Source: Dipteris shenzhenensis (lineage: Eukaryota; Polypodiophyta; Polypodiopsida; Gleicheniales). From it: 64,000 nt of DNA. The position numbers and the translations under genes were made by a program. The number at the start of each line of letters is the position of its first letter. The first letter of the stretch is position 1. Location: the NCBI GenBank assembly GCA_047967505.1, contig CM106539.1; one strand, given 5' to 3'. The notes below the pieces were generated by a model that saw only the letters and a program-made list of their open reading frames with translations, was not told the origin of the DNA and searched no databases. This document shows, in pieces, positions 33,408-45,228 of the stretch.

Positions 33408-36400
33408 ATGTCTCCATCTTCAACAAGTAGCACCAGTGAGGACGAATCCCTCCGTATCCACCATCGCGAAATGTGGTTGGAGCAAAAAATCAAATGTCTG
33501 TGTGATCGATGTCGAGGAAACATGTATCGTGCATGCAGGATTACACTCAATCATATCTCAAAGTATGGAGAATGGGATGTGACCGTAAACAGGGTAAGGG
33601 TTTGTAAGTTAAGGTTGATTGAGATACCTATGGGTGTTCATATGTTTGAGTTATGATCCCGTTTTAATTTGATATAGGATGCAATGCCACACCTGCACAT
33701 GTTACCCTATGCCCGTCGTGAGGAGGCGAAGCATCGGCGATATGAGGTGGGATCTTTAGGAGGGACCGTTACGGATGCATGGAGTGATGGCGATAGTAGC
33801 CCTCCGCCATTACCTCATGAAGCCATGGAGGAGGAGGTGTTTGATGATATGGTGCGGGATTTATATGTCCATCAAGGGAGGGATAATAGCATGGAGCAGG
33901 ATGATCTTTTTACCGCAGCATCGACTCCACTATTTGAGGGGTGCACATTCTCTGTTCTATGTGCCTCCCTTGAGTTACTAAACTTGCAAACCATCTATGG
34001 ATGGAGCAATGCAAGTTTGAATGCATTACTCAAGTAAGCTTTAAAGTCGATTTTGCAAACATGGTGAATTATGCGCATGGGTCAATTACTCGAATGCTTT
34101 TCCTCATTTATGGTCTTCACGTGCAGGCTATTGTGTAAAATGCTTCCAAGGGAGAATAAATTACCGACCTCAAGAGATATGGCAAGGCAACATGTGACCT
34201 CTCTTGGAGGATTAGATTACAAGCACATCCATGCATGTGTCAACGATTGCGTTTTGTTTCGTGGACTACATAAGGATGCAAGAGAGTGTCCTACTTGTGG
34301 AGAGGCAAGATATAGAGCAGATCTCAAAACCTTGGACGTGCCTCGTAAGGTATTGCGACATTTTCCCATAATCCCTCGCATCCAACATATGTTCAAGTGC
34401 AAATCTATTTTGCAGAGCTCATGTCATGGCATTCCTCCCATCGATCAACCGATGGCAAGTGGAGAACTCCCACGGACTCTCCTGCGTGGAAGCATATTGA
34501 AGACACATGGCCAAGCTTCAAGGAAGAACCTAGGAGCTTGAGACTTGGGTTGGGTATGGACGGTGTGAACCCATTTGGTCTCAAAAGCACGTCTTACAGT
34601 GTATGGCCAGTGGTATTGGTGAATTACAATCTTCCACCCTCTATGGCTATTAAGAAAGGACATGTCATGCTGTCCCTTCTAATTCCAAGGAAACATAAAG
34701 TCAAAAACCCTGATGTTTATTTGGAGCCTTTGATTGATGAGCTAGAGATACTTTGGAGAGGTATCGAGGTGCATGATGTGAGCAGGCCTCCCTCATCACG
34801 AGACTTCAACTACAAAGCAGTCTTGATGTGGACGATGCATGACTTCCCATGCTATGGCGAGTGTTCAAGTAAGCATTGCATTTTTTAATTATGAATAGGC
34901 AAAGGACATGGCACCCTAAACCCACCTTCCACTCTTAATTGCATCTATTGTTCAGGTCTCACTACATCGGGTTACCATGCATGTCCTGTTTGTGGTCCTT
35001 CGCTAGTTGCCTCACGGGCAGACACATTAAATAAGGTCATCTATGAGAATCACCATCGATTTCTCCCACCTGATCATCCTAGATATGTTGCCCCTTGGAA
35101 TGAAGTCCTCCCACAATCACTCACCGCGGGAGATGGGATGAGAATTTGGGATGGTTCCACGACTCCTCCACCACTTGGCATGAGCCGGTAAGGATTTGTA
35201 ACTATTGGCTGGAAGTAAAGATTGGCTATATTGGTTGAAAGTAAAGATTGCATGCTAACACTTTATTTTGTTTAGATACTCCATCTTTTATTGTTTACCA
35301 TATTGGTCCCACCTCAAGATCAATCACCTGCTCGATCCCATGCATATCTTCAAGAATGTGGCATCTACCATTTGGGAGCATTTGAATGGGACACGAGATT
35401 CGGCAGGCATAAGGGAGGATCTATGTACCACAGGGAGGATGCGTGAAGCTTGGCCTCAAGAGAGACCAAATGGGCGTGTTTTTTTACCTCGTGCACCGTG
35501 GATGTTATCAAAGCTAGTGATGGCGACGTTGAAGCGCGCTATTACTACAATTCGTACTCCCACTAGATGCATGAGGTGTTTGAAGGGAGCCTTTACAAAG
35601 AGCAAGAAAAGAGGTGTAGAGCAATTATATGGCTTGAAATCTCATGATTGGCACAAGATGCTCCAAGTAAGTATTTTATATGCATAATATCTTTTTCCTT
35701 TCAAATTTGTGAGTGAATAGCTATAAGCAACTAATCAACCACCTCCTCGCAGGTTCAGTTCATACTACCTACTAGCATTTCACGTAGTGCATCAAAGGAT
35801 GTTAAAGATTGTATTTACAAGATGGGCGAGCTTGTGAGGTATGTGAGCTCAAAGGAAATAGATCCCACCACGCTTGAGAATGCTCGAGTTATGTCAGTGG
35901 AGGCGGTTTGTTTAGTGGAGGAGACATTTCCACGTTCTATTCTCACAAGCCAACTACATCTCATAGTACATTTGGTGGATGAGATTGCTATATGCGGTAC
36001 TATACATGCATGATGGTTGTTCTTCCTCGAGCACTTCATGAAGACGTTAAAGGGCTTCGTGAGACAAAATGCAAGACCCGAAGGTAGCATGGCTGAGGGT
36101 TGGTTGGTACAAGAGTCACTTGTATATATTTCTGAGTTTCTTGTTGATGTGGATAGCTCTCTCCCACGACTATGGAGAGATGATGAAGACCTAAGGATGA
36201 CCTCTATTGTGCCTCAAGGAAAAGGACGCAACAAAGTAATAGACATGGAGTTGCATAATAGTATCAACCTCTTTTGCGTGCTTAATAGTGATGTGATGAA
36301 AAGATGGGTGACAAGATACGAGGATGCAAAGGCAAGAAGACAAGAAGAAAGGGCCCTCTTTCGTACACACCATGGATCTTGTGTGCCATACCCTCAGCAT

Positions 36401-37390
36401 CTAAGAGCACTTCCAAAGAATATTCATGTGGATTGGCTACTTGATGAAATGGAGAAAGCAGAGAAAGACAAGGGGATGCATATCACAATGGAAGAATGGG
36501 AGTATGCTAGGGGATGCATGAGCAAGGTCGGTATATAGAATGTTATGCATAAGTTAGGAGCTTTTTATAATTTAGATTGCTTATTTAATTGATTTTTTCT
36601 TGGTGTAGTGCACTATGTTCAATGCTATATGGTGTGAGGGCAAGCATTTTCGAACACAACGGATTGATGATAAGAGAAACACACAAGATTGTGGCATCAT
36701 TGCTAGCTTTGGGGGAGCCAATGGAGCCATGGATGATTATTGTGGCATAATCCAAGATATCATTATGCTTGACTTTCGACGCTTCTTTGTGTATGTTTTG
36801 GATGTAAAGTGGTTTAAGGACGTGGTGGAAAGAGGCCCTAATGCAACAATCAAACGCCATGCAAGTGGCTTTGTAACTATTGACTCCTTAAAGTTTTGGC
36901 AAAGTAGGAAGGACACACTAGTACTACCGCAACAATGTGAACAGGTACTGTGCACACACATAAAAATACTCGCTTTTAAATATTTGATGCAAGAAAAGTA
37001 ACATGATTGTATTTGTGTTTGAATTAGGTTGTCTATCAACCAATGGTGGATAATAATAGATGGTGGCATGTCATACCTATTATGCCATGCTCCAAAGTGA
37101 TGTATAGTACATTTACTAATATGGAGCGTATGGAGGATGATCATGGCCATGGACGTGATGATGACCGTGATACAAGAGAGGAGGATGATCATGAGATAGG
37201 AGATATAGATATTGAGGCCGGCATTACCCGTGAGGACGAGCCTACCATTGGAGATGTTGATTTCGATGAGCACATGAGTGGCACAAGTAGTAGTGGGTTG
37301 AATGTATTTGTAGATCTAAACACTTGTTTGGATTTTGAAGTAGATAGTTTGGCAAGGGTTGATCTCATTGAGGATGAGATTGAACCGTAG
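33408..37390 (+). pseudogene. TNP2/TNPD CACTA transposase gene of Element 2
   Basis: Exons inferred from GT-AG sites: 33408-33593, 33678-34033, 34127-34868, 34956-35187, 35276-35666, 35753-36525, then about 36609-36943 and 37027-37390. Order: Cys-rich N-terminus (CDRCRGNMYRACR); Transposase_21 (ECPTCGEARYRADLK, KVLRHFPIIPRIQHM, RLGLGMDGVNPFGL, DVYLEPLIDELEILW, LMWTMHDFPCYGE, HACPVCG, INHLLDPMHIFKNVAST); DUF4218 (SQLHLIVHLVDEIAICG, RPEGSMAEGWLVQESLVYI); DUF4216 (FFVYVLDVKWFKDVVERGP); acidic tail to TAG 37388-37390. The protein would cut and rejoin the element ends. Lesions: a 2-bp TT insertion at about 34407-34411 and TGA at 36011-36013 where Element 1 has CGA. Confidence 0.9.
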
Positions 37391-37555
37391 CCCCACAATT
37401 GATATTGGCAAAACTATTTTACATATTGTCTCATTCTCCTCATTTCACTTAATTCTTGTATATGTGGGCTTGCAAAAAATTATGTGCTTTGGTAATCATG
37501 GGCAATGTTTGGAAAGCAATGATGTACACCAAAATCTCACTTTCTGTATTCTGTG

Positions 37556-37833
37556 GAGCGCATCTATTTACGCGTCTAAATGCGCATCTGATTCTCAGTG
37601 TAAATGCACAAATAAACGTGCAAATACACGCGCAAATAGACATGCTAATAAAGGGATGTTAGATGGGGCCCGTATTTTCTCAGGTCAAACGCGCAAATAG
37701 ATGCGGTGATTTACGCGCAAATAGACGAGCGTCTAGCCGCGCCTGTAATTTCTCTACTAAAGCAACGCCTATAGACACGCTCGCTATTTTGCGCATCTAC
37801 CAAGTGCATCTATAGTTGCTTTGTGTTGTTGTG
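37556..37833 (+). repeat. 3' subterminal array and terminal repeat of Element 2
   Basis: Units such as GCGCATCTATTTACGCGTC, AAATAGATGCGG and CTATAGACACGC run to 37816. The tip TGCTTTGTGTTGTTGTG ends at 37833, before the TTT duplication. Confidence 0.8.
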
Positions 37834-37900
37834 TTTCTCTTATCATCAATCCGTTGTGTTCGAAAATTCTTGCCCTCACACCATATAGCATTGAACATAG
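37834..37900 (-). mobile_element. Copy B, continuation beyond Element 2
   Basis: The plus-strand text from TTTCTCTTATCATCAATCCG to ATTGAACATAG is the reverse complement of the first codons of the DUF4216 exon (FNAIWCEGKHFRTQRIDDKR). Together with 30410-30419 it restores one uninterrupted sequence after removal of Element 2 and one TTT. At 37900 the similarity stops and gag-like sequence begins. Confidence 0.85.
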
Positions 37901-38360
37901 TATATGTGTCCTTTCTTAGAGCACTTGTTGCACCACATTTCATTTTGGCATAGTCTCTCACAAAAACCCATTTCCTTTAAGTCTTCTTCACTGTCGATTT
38001 CAATGTATCTGGTTTTGTGGAAGCCTCTCTTAATCACTTCCTTCAACCTTTTTCTTGGACTTCTTTTCAAAATTTCACTTTTCTCTAACACAATAGCTTG
38101 TTTTAGTAACTCCTCATATGACTTTGTTGAATTGATAATTTTTGGAGACCTTACATCAAATCTTAGTGCATCCTGTAATGAACCATGCATGCAATGACTT
38201 ATCATTTGGTAGTGCAATAAGTTGATTGATAAGAGCTCGCATTCTCAGGAAAAATACCTAAATGGATTCATTTTCCATTTGTTTCAGCTCACTAAGTTTT
38301 ACGTGAACATCTTCTTCATTGACCTCCTATCTGAACCATTTAATAAAAGAATTAGAGATT
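37876..38360 (-). pseudogene. Retrotransposon gag fragment
   Basis: Minus strand. The upstream frame reads LSELKQMENES, then FLRMRALINQLIALPNDKSLHAW. After a frameshift near 38217 a second frame carries SYEELLKQAIVLEKSEIL and a zinc-knuckle-like CNKCSKKGHIYYVQC near the end. Spacing after the His is five residues rather than the usual four. Composition and order fit the gag/UBN2-type proteins of plant LTR retrotransposons. No protease or reverse transcriptase follows: the sequence joins directly to CACTA copy B at 37900. Confidence 0.6.
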
Positions 38361-38746
38361 TGTTGCTAATCTTTGAACTAACCAATTGGGAACTAGTGAA
38401 ATCAATGTTGCATTGTCTTGGTCTATGTGCAAGGCAAATAGTTCATGTATTCCTCTTTGGTTACAATACCATTAATATGGTAGACTAAGGACTCATAGAA
38501 AGCTCTGCAAAGATGATGAATGGTGGCACATGTAAGCTTCTATGCTCAATTGCAATGAGGATTCTTTCTTAGACATGCTCAAAATTGGGCATAGAAAGAA
38601 ACTAGAGCCATTATAAGTACATTCATAACTAGTACTTTACAAATTAGACTCTTAGAGGATTAGGTTGAGAAGCTAGTGTATGTCTATGCCAGTCATAAAA
38701 TGTTGGAAACATTAGGAGATGTGGGATATGAGGAGAAATTTCCAAA

Positions 38747-38918
38747 ATGAACCTCCCCAAAGAAGAGGATGAGGAAGAGACTGATGGTGCAACATCCCAG
38801 GAGGATAATGCTGAGGAGGATGAATCAGATGAAGATGAAGGAAAGAATATTCACCTTCCACATGGGTATGAAGATGAGGACATTGATGACAAACATGATG
38901 AGGATGGTGACTCATGAG
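38747..38918 (+). CDS. Small very acidic ORF (about 56 codons)
   Basis: ATG 38747 opens MNLPKEEDEEETDG, then EEDESDEDEGKN and HGYEDEDIDD, ending in a TGA near 38918. It resembles in style the acidic tails of the CACTA transposases here, but I cannot assign it. It may be the remnant of such a tail or of a retrotransposon ORF. Confidence 0.3.
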
Positions 38919-39360
38919 TTATTGTAATGATGGAAATGATGATGATAATGGGTTTTGAATGTCTCATTGTATTCTGAATGTGTTCTTGTTTTTTGATTGT
39001 AGGTTACAGGTTTAGGGTGGGATAAGAATTTTGCACTGGATTCTTGGTTTGAATCTTGTTCAATACCATGAGACTGCTTTCCCACTCTACCTCTGACTCA
39101 TGGATAGAACTTCTTTGATGGCTAAGTAGAAAAATTCGAATTCATGATTCATAAAATGTGGGAAAATTGCTCAAATGACTCGAATGAAGGAAAAAATTGG
39201 GTAAAAAAGTGGTGACACGTCATGTTTTTTACATAAATCAACACGTCATCCCTCTATATTGAACATAAGAATAGATTTTATTTGTATGAATACCTATTCA
39301 TACGAATAATTTATTTGTACAAATAAACCTGTATTAGGACGAATATGTGGCTATGTTTTT

Positions 39361-39368
39361 GTATATAA
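39361..39368 (+). promoter_or_regulatory. Candidate TATA box before a repeat-rich leader
   Basis: GTATATAAGG, followed by pyrimidine-rich sequence (TTTCTCTTATCTCACGC) and then a long series of tandem repeats. It looks like the U3/R part of an LTR or a transcribed leader; no matching second LTR was found. Confidence 0.35.
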
Positions 39369-39499
39369 GGTCACTGTTTGCCAGTTTCTCTTATCTCACG
39401 CTTGGTTCTCTAGCTGAGCATAAGAGATCAAACAAGGAAAAGAAAGAAGAAAGAGCCTTCAAAGTTGGGAAAGCAATTCAGAAGGTCTGAAATAAGATG

Positions 39500-40110
39500 G
39501 ATTTTGTTTGTGGGAGCTTTAGGATCTGTATTTGAGTTCCTGAGATCTCTTATGAGATTTGTGGTTTTGGTCTTTGTGTCTTCGTTTGTGGGAGTTCAAG
39601 GTTTTCTTTGTTGAGATCCTTTGATCTCTTGTGAGAAAACTGCTTTTGGTGTTTTTGTGTCTATGAAATTTGTTTGTGGGAGTTCTAAGATCTCCTTGTT
39701 GAGTTCCTTAGATATCTTGTGAGAAATGTGCTTTTGGTATTTTTGTGTCTATGAAATTTGATTGTGGGAGTTCAAGGATCTCCTTATTGAGTTCCTTAGA
39801 TCTCTTCTAAGAAAATTTGTTTGTGGGAGTTCTAGGATCTCTTGTTCAATTCCTTAGATGAAGCTTAGATGTCTTGTGAGAAATGTGCTTGTTTTGTATC
39901 TCTAGAATTTGTTTGTGGGAGTTCTAGGATCTCCTTATTGAGTTCCTTAGATCTATTTTTGTGTCTATGAAATTTGTTTATGGGAAATCTAGGATCTCCT
40001 TGTTGAGTTCCTTAGATCTATTTTTGTGTCTTTGAAATTTCTTTGTGGGAGTTCTAGGATCTCCTTGTTGAGTTCCTTAGATCTCTTGTGAGAAATATGA
40101 TTTTATTTTG
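39500..40110 (+). repeat. Tandem repeat, about 60-90 bp unit, eight copies
   Basis: The phrase GTGGGAGTTCTAGGATCTCC, followed by TTGTTGAGTTCCTTAGATC and TTGTGAGAAATGTGCTTTT, recurs near 39511, 39589, 39677, 39765, 39823, 39914, 39979 and 40045, with units of unequal length. Confidence 0.8.
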
Positions 40111-40119
40111 TGTTTGTAT

Positions 40120-40720
40120 TCTCACTTTCTTTGAATGAATATTTAATATTCTTTCAATAGAATGTGAAAGATTACAAAGAGTTTTAAAGGTGTAAGAATC
40201 TAAAATTTTAAAGGTTATTAGAACACTTGTCTCATTCTTACACTTTCTTTTGAATGAATATTTAATATTCTTTCAATAGAATGTGAATGAATGATTTTCA
40301 ATTTGAGCGTATTCTTTGAATAAAAAGGAATCCATGTCTCTCTATTTTTATTACTCATTCTTACACTTTCTTTTGAATGAATATGTAATATTCTTTCAAT
40401 AGAATGTGAATGAATGATTTTCAATTTGAGTGTATTCTTTCAATAGAAATGAATCCATGTCTCTCAATTTTTATTACTCATTCTTACACTTTCTTTTGAA
40501 TGAATATGTAATATTCTTTCAATAGAATGTGAATTAATGATTTTCAGTTTGAGTGTGTTCTTTCAATAGAAATGAATCCATGTCTTTCAATTTTCATTAC
40601 TCATTCTTACACTTTCTTCTCAATGAATATTTAATATTCTTTCAATAGAATGTGAATGAATGATTTACAGTTAAGTGTTCTTTCATTAGAAATGAATCCA
40701 TGTCTCCCAATTTTCATGAG
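40120..40720 (+). repeat. Tandem repeat, about 121-bp unit, five copies
   Basis: TTAATATTCTTTCAATAGAA recurs near 40140, 40260, 40383, 40505 and 40628. Each is followed by TGTGAATGAATGATTTTCA and ATGAATCCATGTCTCTC. It directly continues the preceding repeat and ends at a GA run. Confidence 0.85.
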
Positions 40721-40721
40721 C

Positions 40722-40722
40722 G

Positions 40723-40771
<49 letters not shown>
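40722..40771. repeat. (GA)n microsatellite
   Basis: About twenty GA units after GAGCGAGC. Confidence 0.95.
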
Positions 40772-40773
<2 letters not shown>

Positions 40774-42400
40774 TTGGAGACACGAGAAGATGGAAGATGC
40801 TTATTCATTCATGAGAGAGATGGCCAATATATAGGTAAGAAATACAATGTACCTATGAGCTCAAGAGCACACACAAGCACACTTTGACCTTGTACCCCTG
40901 GGTATAAACCATTACATCAATTTGTCCCAAGATACCCCCCCATAGTAATCCATGGGAAACTTCATGGCTTGCCCACTTCTAGTGACAACAATCATGATCC
41001 CAACCTGGCACTCACTCTAGGTGCATCAGCAATAGACTCATTTGGGCATCCTCACCCAACATGATCTCACTCTGAATTTGGTCACTTGGTTTACAATTGG
41101 GAGTTTGAACAATGACTATGTATGGGAAGTTCCCATAGGTGTGACAAGGTAAATCTCTCACAAAAGACTAACAATCATTAAGGGGGACATCCTAGGGCAA
41201 AGAACCCTTATTGACCACCTACAGAAACTCTAATATTTTGGAGATGTGGGGAAGATTCCCCACTTGATAGGAATCCTTTTTTGGCATTGTTTCCATGCTA
41301 TTATCATGTCTGGTCCACAAATATAGAATTATATATTCAATAGGGTGCATATTCTTGACCGCCATGTTGATGTAGATTCCAAGTTGATGTCTAAATGCCA
41401 ATGCTTTGGAGAGGCTCATGAATCATATGTTGTTTATCCTTCATCTTGGCATTGCAAATCTTTTCATTGTGCTTTGAGAGAGCATTTTGCATCCTTCTAG
41501 GGTCAATCTTACTTTTGCCTTGAGTGCCGAGGGTATATGAAAGGGTCTTACCATTGATTTGGGCAATGTCTGCTCCCTTACAAGGCTAAGATAAATTTAA
41601 AACTGATGCACTTAAATCACAAGTACATGAAGCATCAAATCCATCCAAGTGATTTCCTCTCCTAGATGCAACAAGACATTGATGCAAGATCAAGGGTGAA
41701 AGGGCATTTCTTCATCAACTAACAACCCAAATAAGTGAAATACTATCATATTTACAAAAGCCCTAAACTTTCAACACTTTGTCAAAGTCAATGCAATGAC
41801 CTTTCAACAAGATTCAATCAAAAATAGATTCCATAAATAGCAACAACTTGGAGGGCTGAACTCCCACATCTAAAAGAGCTATTGACAAGGCTTTTTATGC
41901 ATAAGTGAAGGACATATACCAGAGAGTATTGTCAGCCAAGGTTGGGGGCCAAATGTTGAGCTGGGTCACTAGTATAAGCTACTTCAATCCCACTGGCTGG
42001 TTTTCTTTTTATTTCTCCTCTACCACTAGTCCAAATGAGCTCAAACCTCAAATGTAACTAGCCCATAATGTAACCCAAGTATAGCTAGGAGGGATGGTTG
42101 TAATTTTACTCCTACAAGTCGTATGTAGTAGAACTTTGTCAGGAAGTAATCGTGGTGGCATGGGAAAAGGAAGGACAAATTTTAGAAACACTCTAGAGTG
42201 GATGTGCATCTATATGAGAGGATTCTATGGCTAACTGGTCTCAGAGAATGGTCGACTACATTCATAGAATTTGAAGCTCCAAGGTTAGGCAAAAAGGGTC
42301 AAAATGCGAGGAAGGATGGAGAAGGTAAAGAAGATGATGATGTGGCTAGAAATGGCTCAAGGAGGGCATGGTGGCTTTGATACCAAATTTGGAGCACTAA
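40772..42400 (-). mobile_element. Possible non-autonomous LTR element, minus orientation
   Basis: At the right, 42367-42380 reads GCTTTGATACCA, the reverse of TGGTATCAAAGC, which resembles the initiator-tRNA primer site. At the left, 40930-40942 reads GATACCCCCCCAT, the reverse of a purine-rich tract. TGTTGGAGACACGAGAAGATG at 40771 resembles GATGGAGACACAAGAAGATG at 42410, as LTR ends might. There is no coding capacity between. The pair of LTRs is not convincing, so this is only a hypothesis. Confidence 0.3.
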
Positions 42401-42432
42401 TGAAAAAATGATGGAGACACAAGAAGATGGAA

Positions 42433-42535
42433 GTCGAAGCTTATACAACTCTTCATTTGTTGCATGATCCAAATAAGCCGACCAATTGTCCAAGACCTCC
42501 ATGCACTAAGACCACGAGACTTTTCCAACAATCCT
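42433..42535. repeat. Dispersed repeat, copy 1 (second copy 47050-47135)
   Basis: CATTTGTTGCATGATCCAAA, then AATAAGCCGACCAATTGTCC, then AAGACCTCCATGCACTAAGA matches 47056-47135 with about one change in eight. The copies are in the same orientation and probably come from the same retroelement family. Confidence 0.6.
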
Positions 42536-42742
42536 CCCTAGAAGCCGAAATGGGAGGATAACAAAAGTAAAGACAAATACTCATCAACTGCCAAAATGTT
42601 GCAGAGAGAGAAGCGAAGCCAAAACAAACTATCAAATATTTGAAATATATCACCACCCACACATGTCATGATTAAAGACAAAATGGGTGCCACTCACACA
42701 GAGCACGAGGCACAACAAATCTATGTATCTCCTAGACAAGGT

Positions 42743-42902
42743 GTTGAGGAACCATCTCAACATCATATGTTCGATATATGCATAGCACTAACCCATTAGA
42801 GTGCTATAAAGGAAAGGGTTAGAATGTTGAGGAACCATCTCAACATCATATGTTCAATATGTGCATAGCACTAACCCATTAGAGTGCTATAAAGGAAAGG
42901 TT
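42743..42902 (+). repeat. 93-bp tandem duplication
   Basis: GTTGAGGAACCATCTCAACA starts at 42743 and again at 42836. Each copy continues through AGAGTGCTATAAAGGAAAGG, with two substitutions. The second copy ends at about 42902. A TATAAAGG word is repeated at the end of both units. Confidence 0.9.
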
Positions 42903-43333
42903 TGTATATATTATACATTCTCAACTAAATCTAGTGTATAGTTAGTCATTTGTGGTGTGCTATCTAGCTATTCCCACTCTCCTCATGTCCTCTCTCCATA
43001 TTTGTTCATAGTTTTAGAGCTCCCTTACCTTTCGCTGAGGCATTGCAATCCACATGAGACCATGAAAGATTGAGCCATTGAGAGTTCTCGAGTAATTGGG
43101 AGCTTACTCCATTCCTTTCTGTTGATTGAAGGATTTCCGTCCATTTTGAAAAAGAAAGAGTTCTCGACTGTTGTTCTTTCTTTGTGAGAGAGAGAGAATT
43201 CTATGGAGAGAAAGAAAGAAATAGTTTGAGTTCTCCTTTAGTTATTGACAGATAGGTTTCTACTCTTTGGTCATGGAAAGAGAGGATATATATCTTTGAA
43301 AGAAAGGCCTTTCATATAGAATGATTGAGAGCT

Positions 43334-43355
43334 TACATACATACATACATACATA

Positions 43356-43401
<46 letters not shown>

Positions 43402-43416
43402 TGTATGTATGTATGT
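43334..43416. repeat. (CATA)n-(GA)n-(TGTA)n compound microsatellite
   Basis: CATA repeats at 43334-43355, GA at 43357-43397 and TGTA at 43401-43416. The CATA and TGTA arms are complementary and could pair across the GA run. Confidence 0.9.
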
Positions 43417-43433
43417 TTTTTGGTGATCTTACC

Positions 43434-43600
<167 letters not shown>

Positions 43601-43619
43601 CCTTCCCTCCGTCTCTCCC

Positions 43620-43822
43620 TTCCGGGCCTCCCTCCCTCCCTCCATGACTCTCTCCATACACACACCTATCTCTCTCCCCTCTCTTTTAATGTTTATTTCC
43701 CTTGTTCTCATCTCACATGTACTCGCTCTTCTTCTCAACTCCCTTCTATTTCATTTAGTTTTTTTTCTCTCTCTCTCTCCCCTCTATCTTATAAGCTTAC
43801 CCAAAAATGGCGAGCATGCTCG

Positions 43823-43905
<83 letters not shown>

Positions 43906-44170
43906 CCTCCCTGCCTCCCTCGCTCACTCTATCCCTCCACACACCTATCTTTCTCCCCTCTCTTTTAATATATATTTCCCTTGCTCTCATCTCACATGTA
44001 CTCGCTCTTGTTCTCAACTCCCTTCTATTTCCTCTTCCCTTTTGCACCCTCTCTCTCCACACCCTCTTTCTCTCTCTTAGCCTCTCCCTCTGTCTCCCTC
44101 TCATGGTTTTATACCCTCTCTCTTCACATCCTCTCCCTCTCTCCATGGCTCTATCCCTCCACACTGTCAC

Positions 44171-44211
<41 letters not shown>

Positions 44212-44268
44212 GTCTTTGAATGTATGTTTCCCTTGCTCTCATCTCACATGTACTCTCGCTTCTTCTCA

Positions 44269-44307
<39 letters not shown>

Positions 44308-44355
44308 CCCCCCCATCTCCCTCCATGACTCTCTGTATCTCTTCGCATCTCCCTC

Positions 44356-44396
<41 letters not shown>

Positions 44397-44460
44397 CTGT
44401 CTCTCTTTCTGTCTGTCTATCTATCTATCTCTCTCCTCTCTCTTACATAAATGCAAGATA
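43620..44460. repeat. CT-rich block with a threefold repeat of about 275 bp
   Basis: The phrase TTTCCCTTG(T/C)TCTCATCTCACATGTACT occurs near 43695, 43975 and 44227, each time followed by TTCTCAAC and a CT run and preceded by ACACACCTATCT or similar. The block therefore grew by duplication of a unit containing the CT run. No gene. Confidence 0.75.
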
Positions 44461-45005
44461 AGGGTGCAATAAATCTCTTGAATATTTTTCTTGTGAAGTA
44501 GGTCAAGGTCTAACTATGGATATGTATAAAAGTCTAAAAAAGCATATGGAAAAACATAACTTGCTTAAGAGATTGGAACAACTTATAAGTATTATGTTGA
44601 TCAAGTATGCAAGTAGGAATTGTTGGAGGTGGTGGACTTCCCACCTCGATTGAGCTAAGAGAAGCATGGTTTATTGGCCCCGGTATTGCACTATGGGACT
44701 CTTTGAACTTGTGGGATTTAATCCCATAAGAATTAATGTGGCTCCAATGGCCCTGGATATATTGGCTTGATTACCCCTCTCTATCATTTCTCCTGGGAAC
44801 TTTTCAAGGGAGACATAGGTGTGTGTGGCCAGGATACAGGGGATTGGGAACCCCGCGTAGTGGACAATGTTCTTGGGACACGTGGTAGCCATGCATTCTA
44901 CCAATATGGTATAAGATTAGGTGTTCCATGTTGCCATAAGACTGTGGTAGATTTTTTTGTGGCCATCACATGAGCGACACATGGCAATTGCGCAACTATG
45001 GCATG
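44461..45005. other. Intergenic, no gene seen
   Basis: No frame here shows a recognisable family. A 77-codon minus frame at 44671-44904 and a 68-codon plus frame at 44767-44973 overlap each other and look fortuitous. Confidence 0.3.
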
Positions 45006-45045
45006 GACTATCACATTCTATGCAATAGGCAGGGAGATTGGGGGG

Positions 45046-45135
<90 letters not shown>

Positions 45136-45177
45136 ACGTATTGTCGCATTCTCTGCAATAGGAAGGGAGATTGGGGG

Positions 45178-45227
<50 letters not shown>

Positions 45228-45228
45228 G
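45006..45228. repeat. Duplicated (GA)n module
   Basis: CAATAGGCAGGGAGATTGGG leads into GA at 45050-45128, and CAATAGGAAGGGAGATTGGG leads into GA at 45181-45224. The leader CATTCT(A/C)TGCAATAGG is also shared, so a unit of roughly 130 bp was duplicated together with its GA run. Confidence 0.85.

Larger units (their letters stand above)
30420..37833 (+). mobile_element. Element 2: CACTA-superfamily DNA transposon, about 7.4 kb
   Basis: The tips are CACAACAAGACAAAGC at 30420 and, inverted, CACAACAACACAAAGC ending at 37833. The 3-bp duplication TTT occurs at 30417-30419 and 37834-37836. Layout matches Element 1: subterminal arrays at 30436-30690 and 37556-37816, a minus-strand TNPA-like gene, internal motif clusters, and a plus-strand TNP2 gene. 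Its motifs keep more GACGC (unmutated CpG) than Element 1, so it looks younger or less methylated. Both genes carry stops or a frameshift. Confidence 0.92.

Noticed and set aside
40772-42400. Firm LTR-element call from the GATACCA word at 42370.
   Set aside because: The primer-site match is imperfect and the two presumed LTRs share only about 20 bp; kept as a low-confidence feature.
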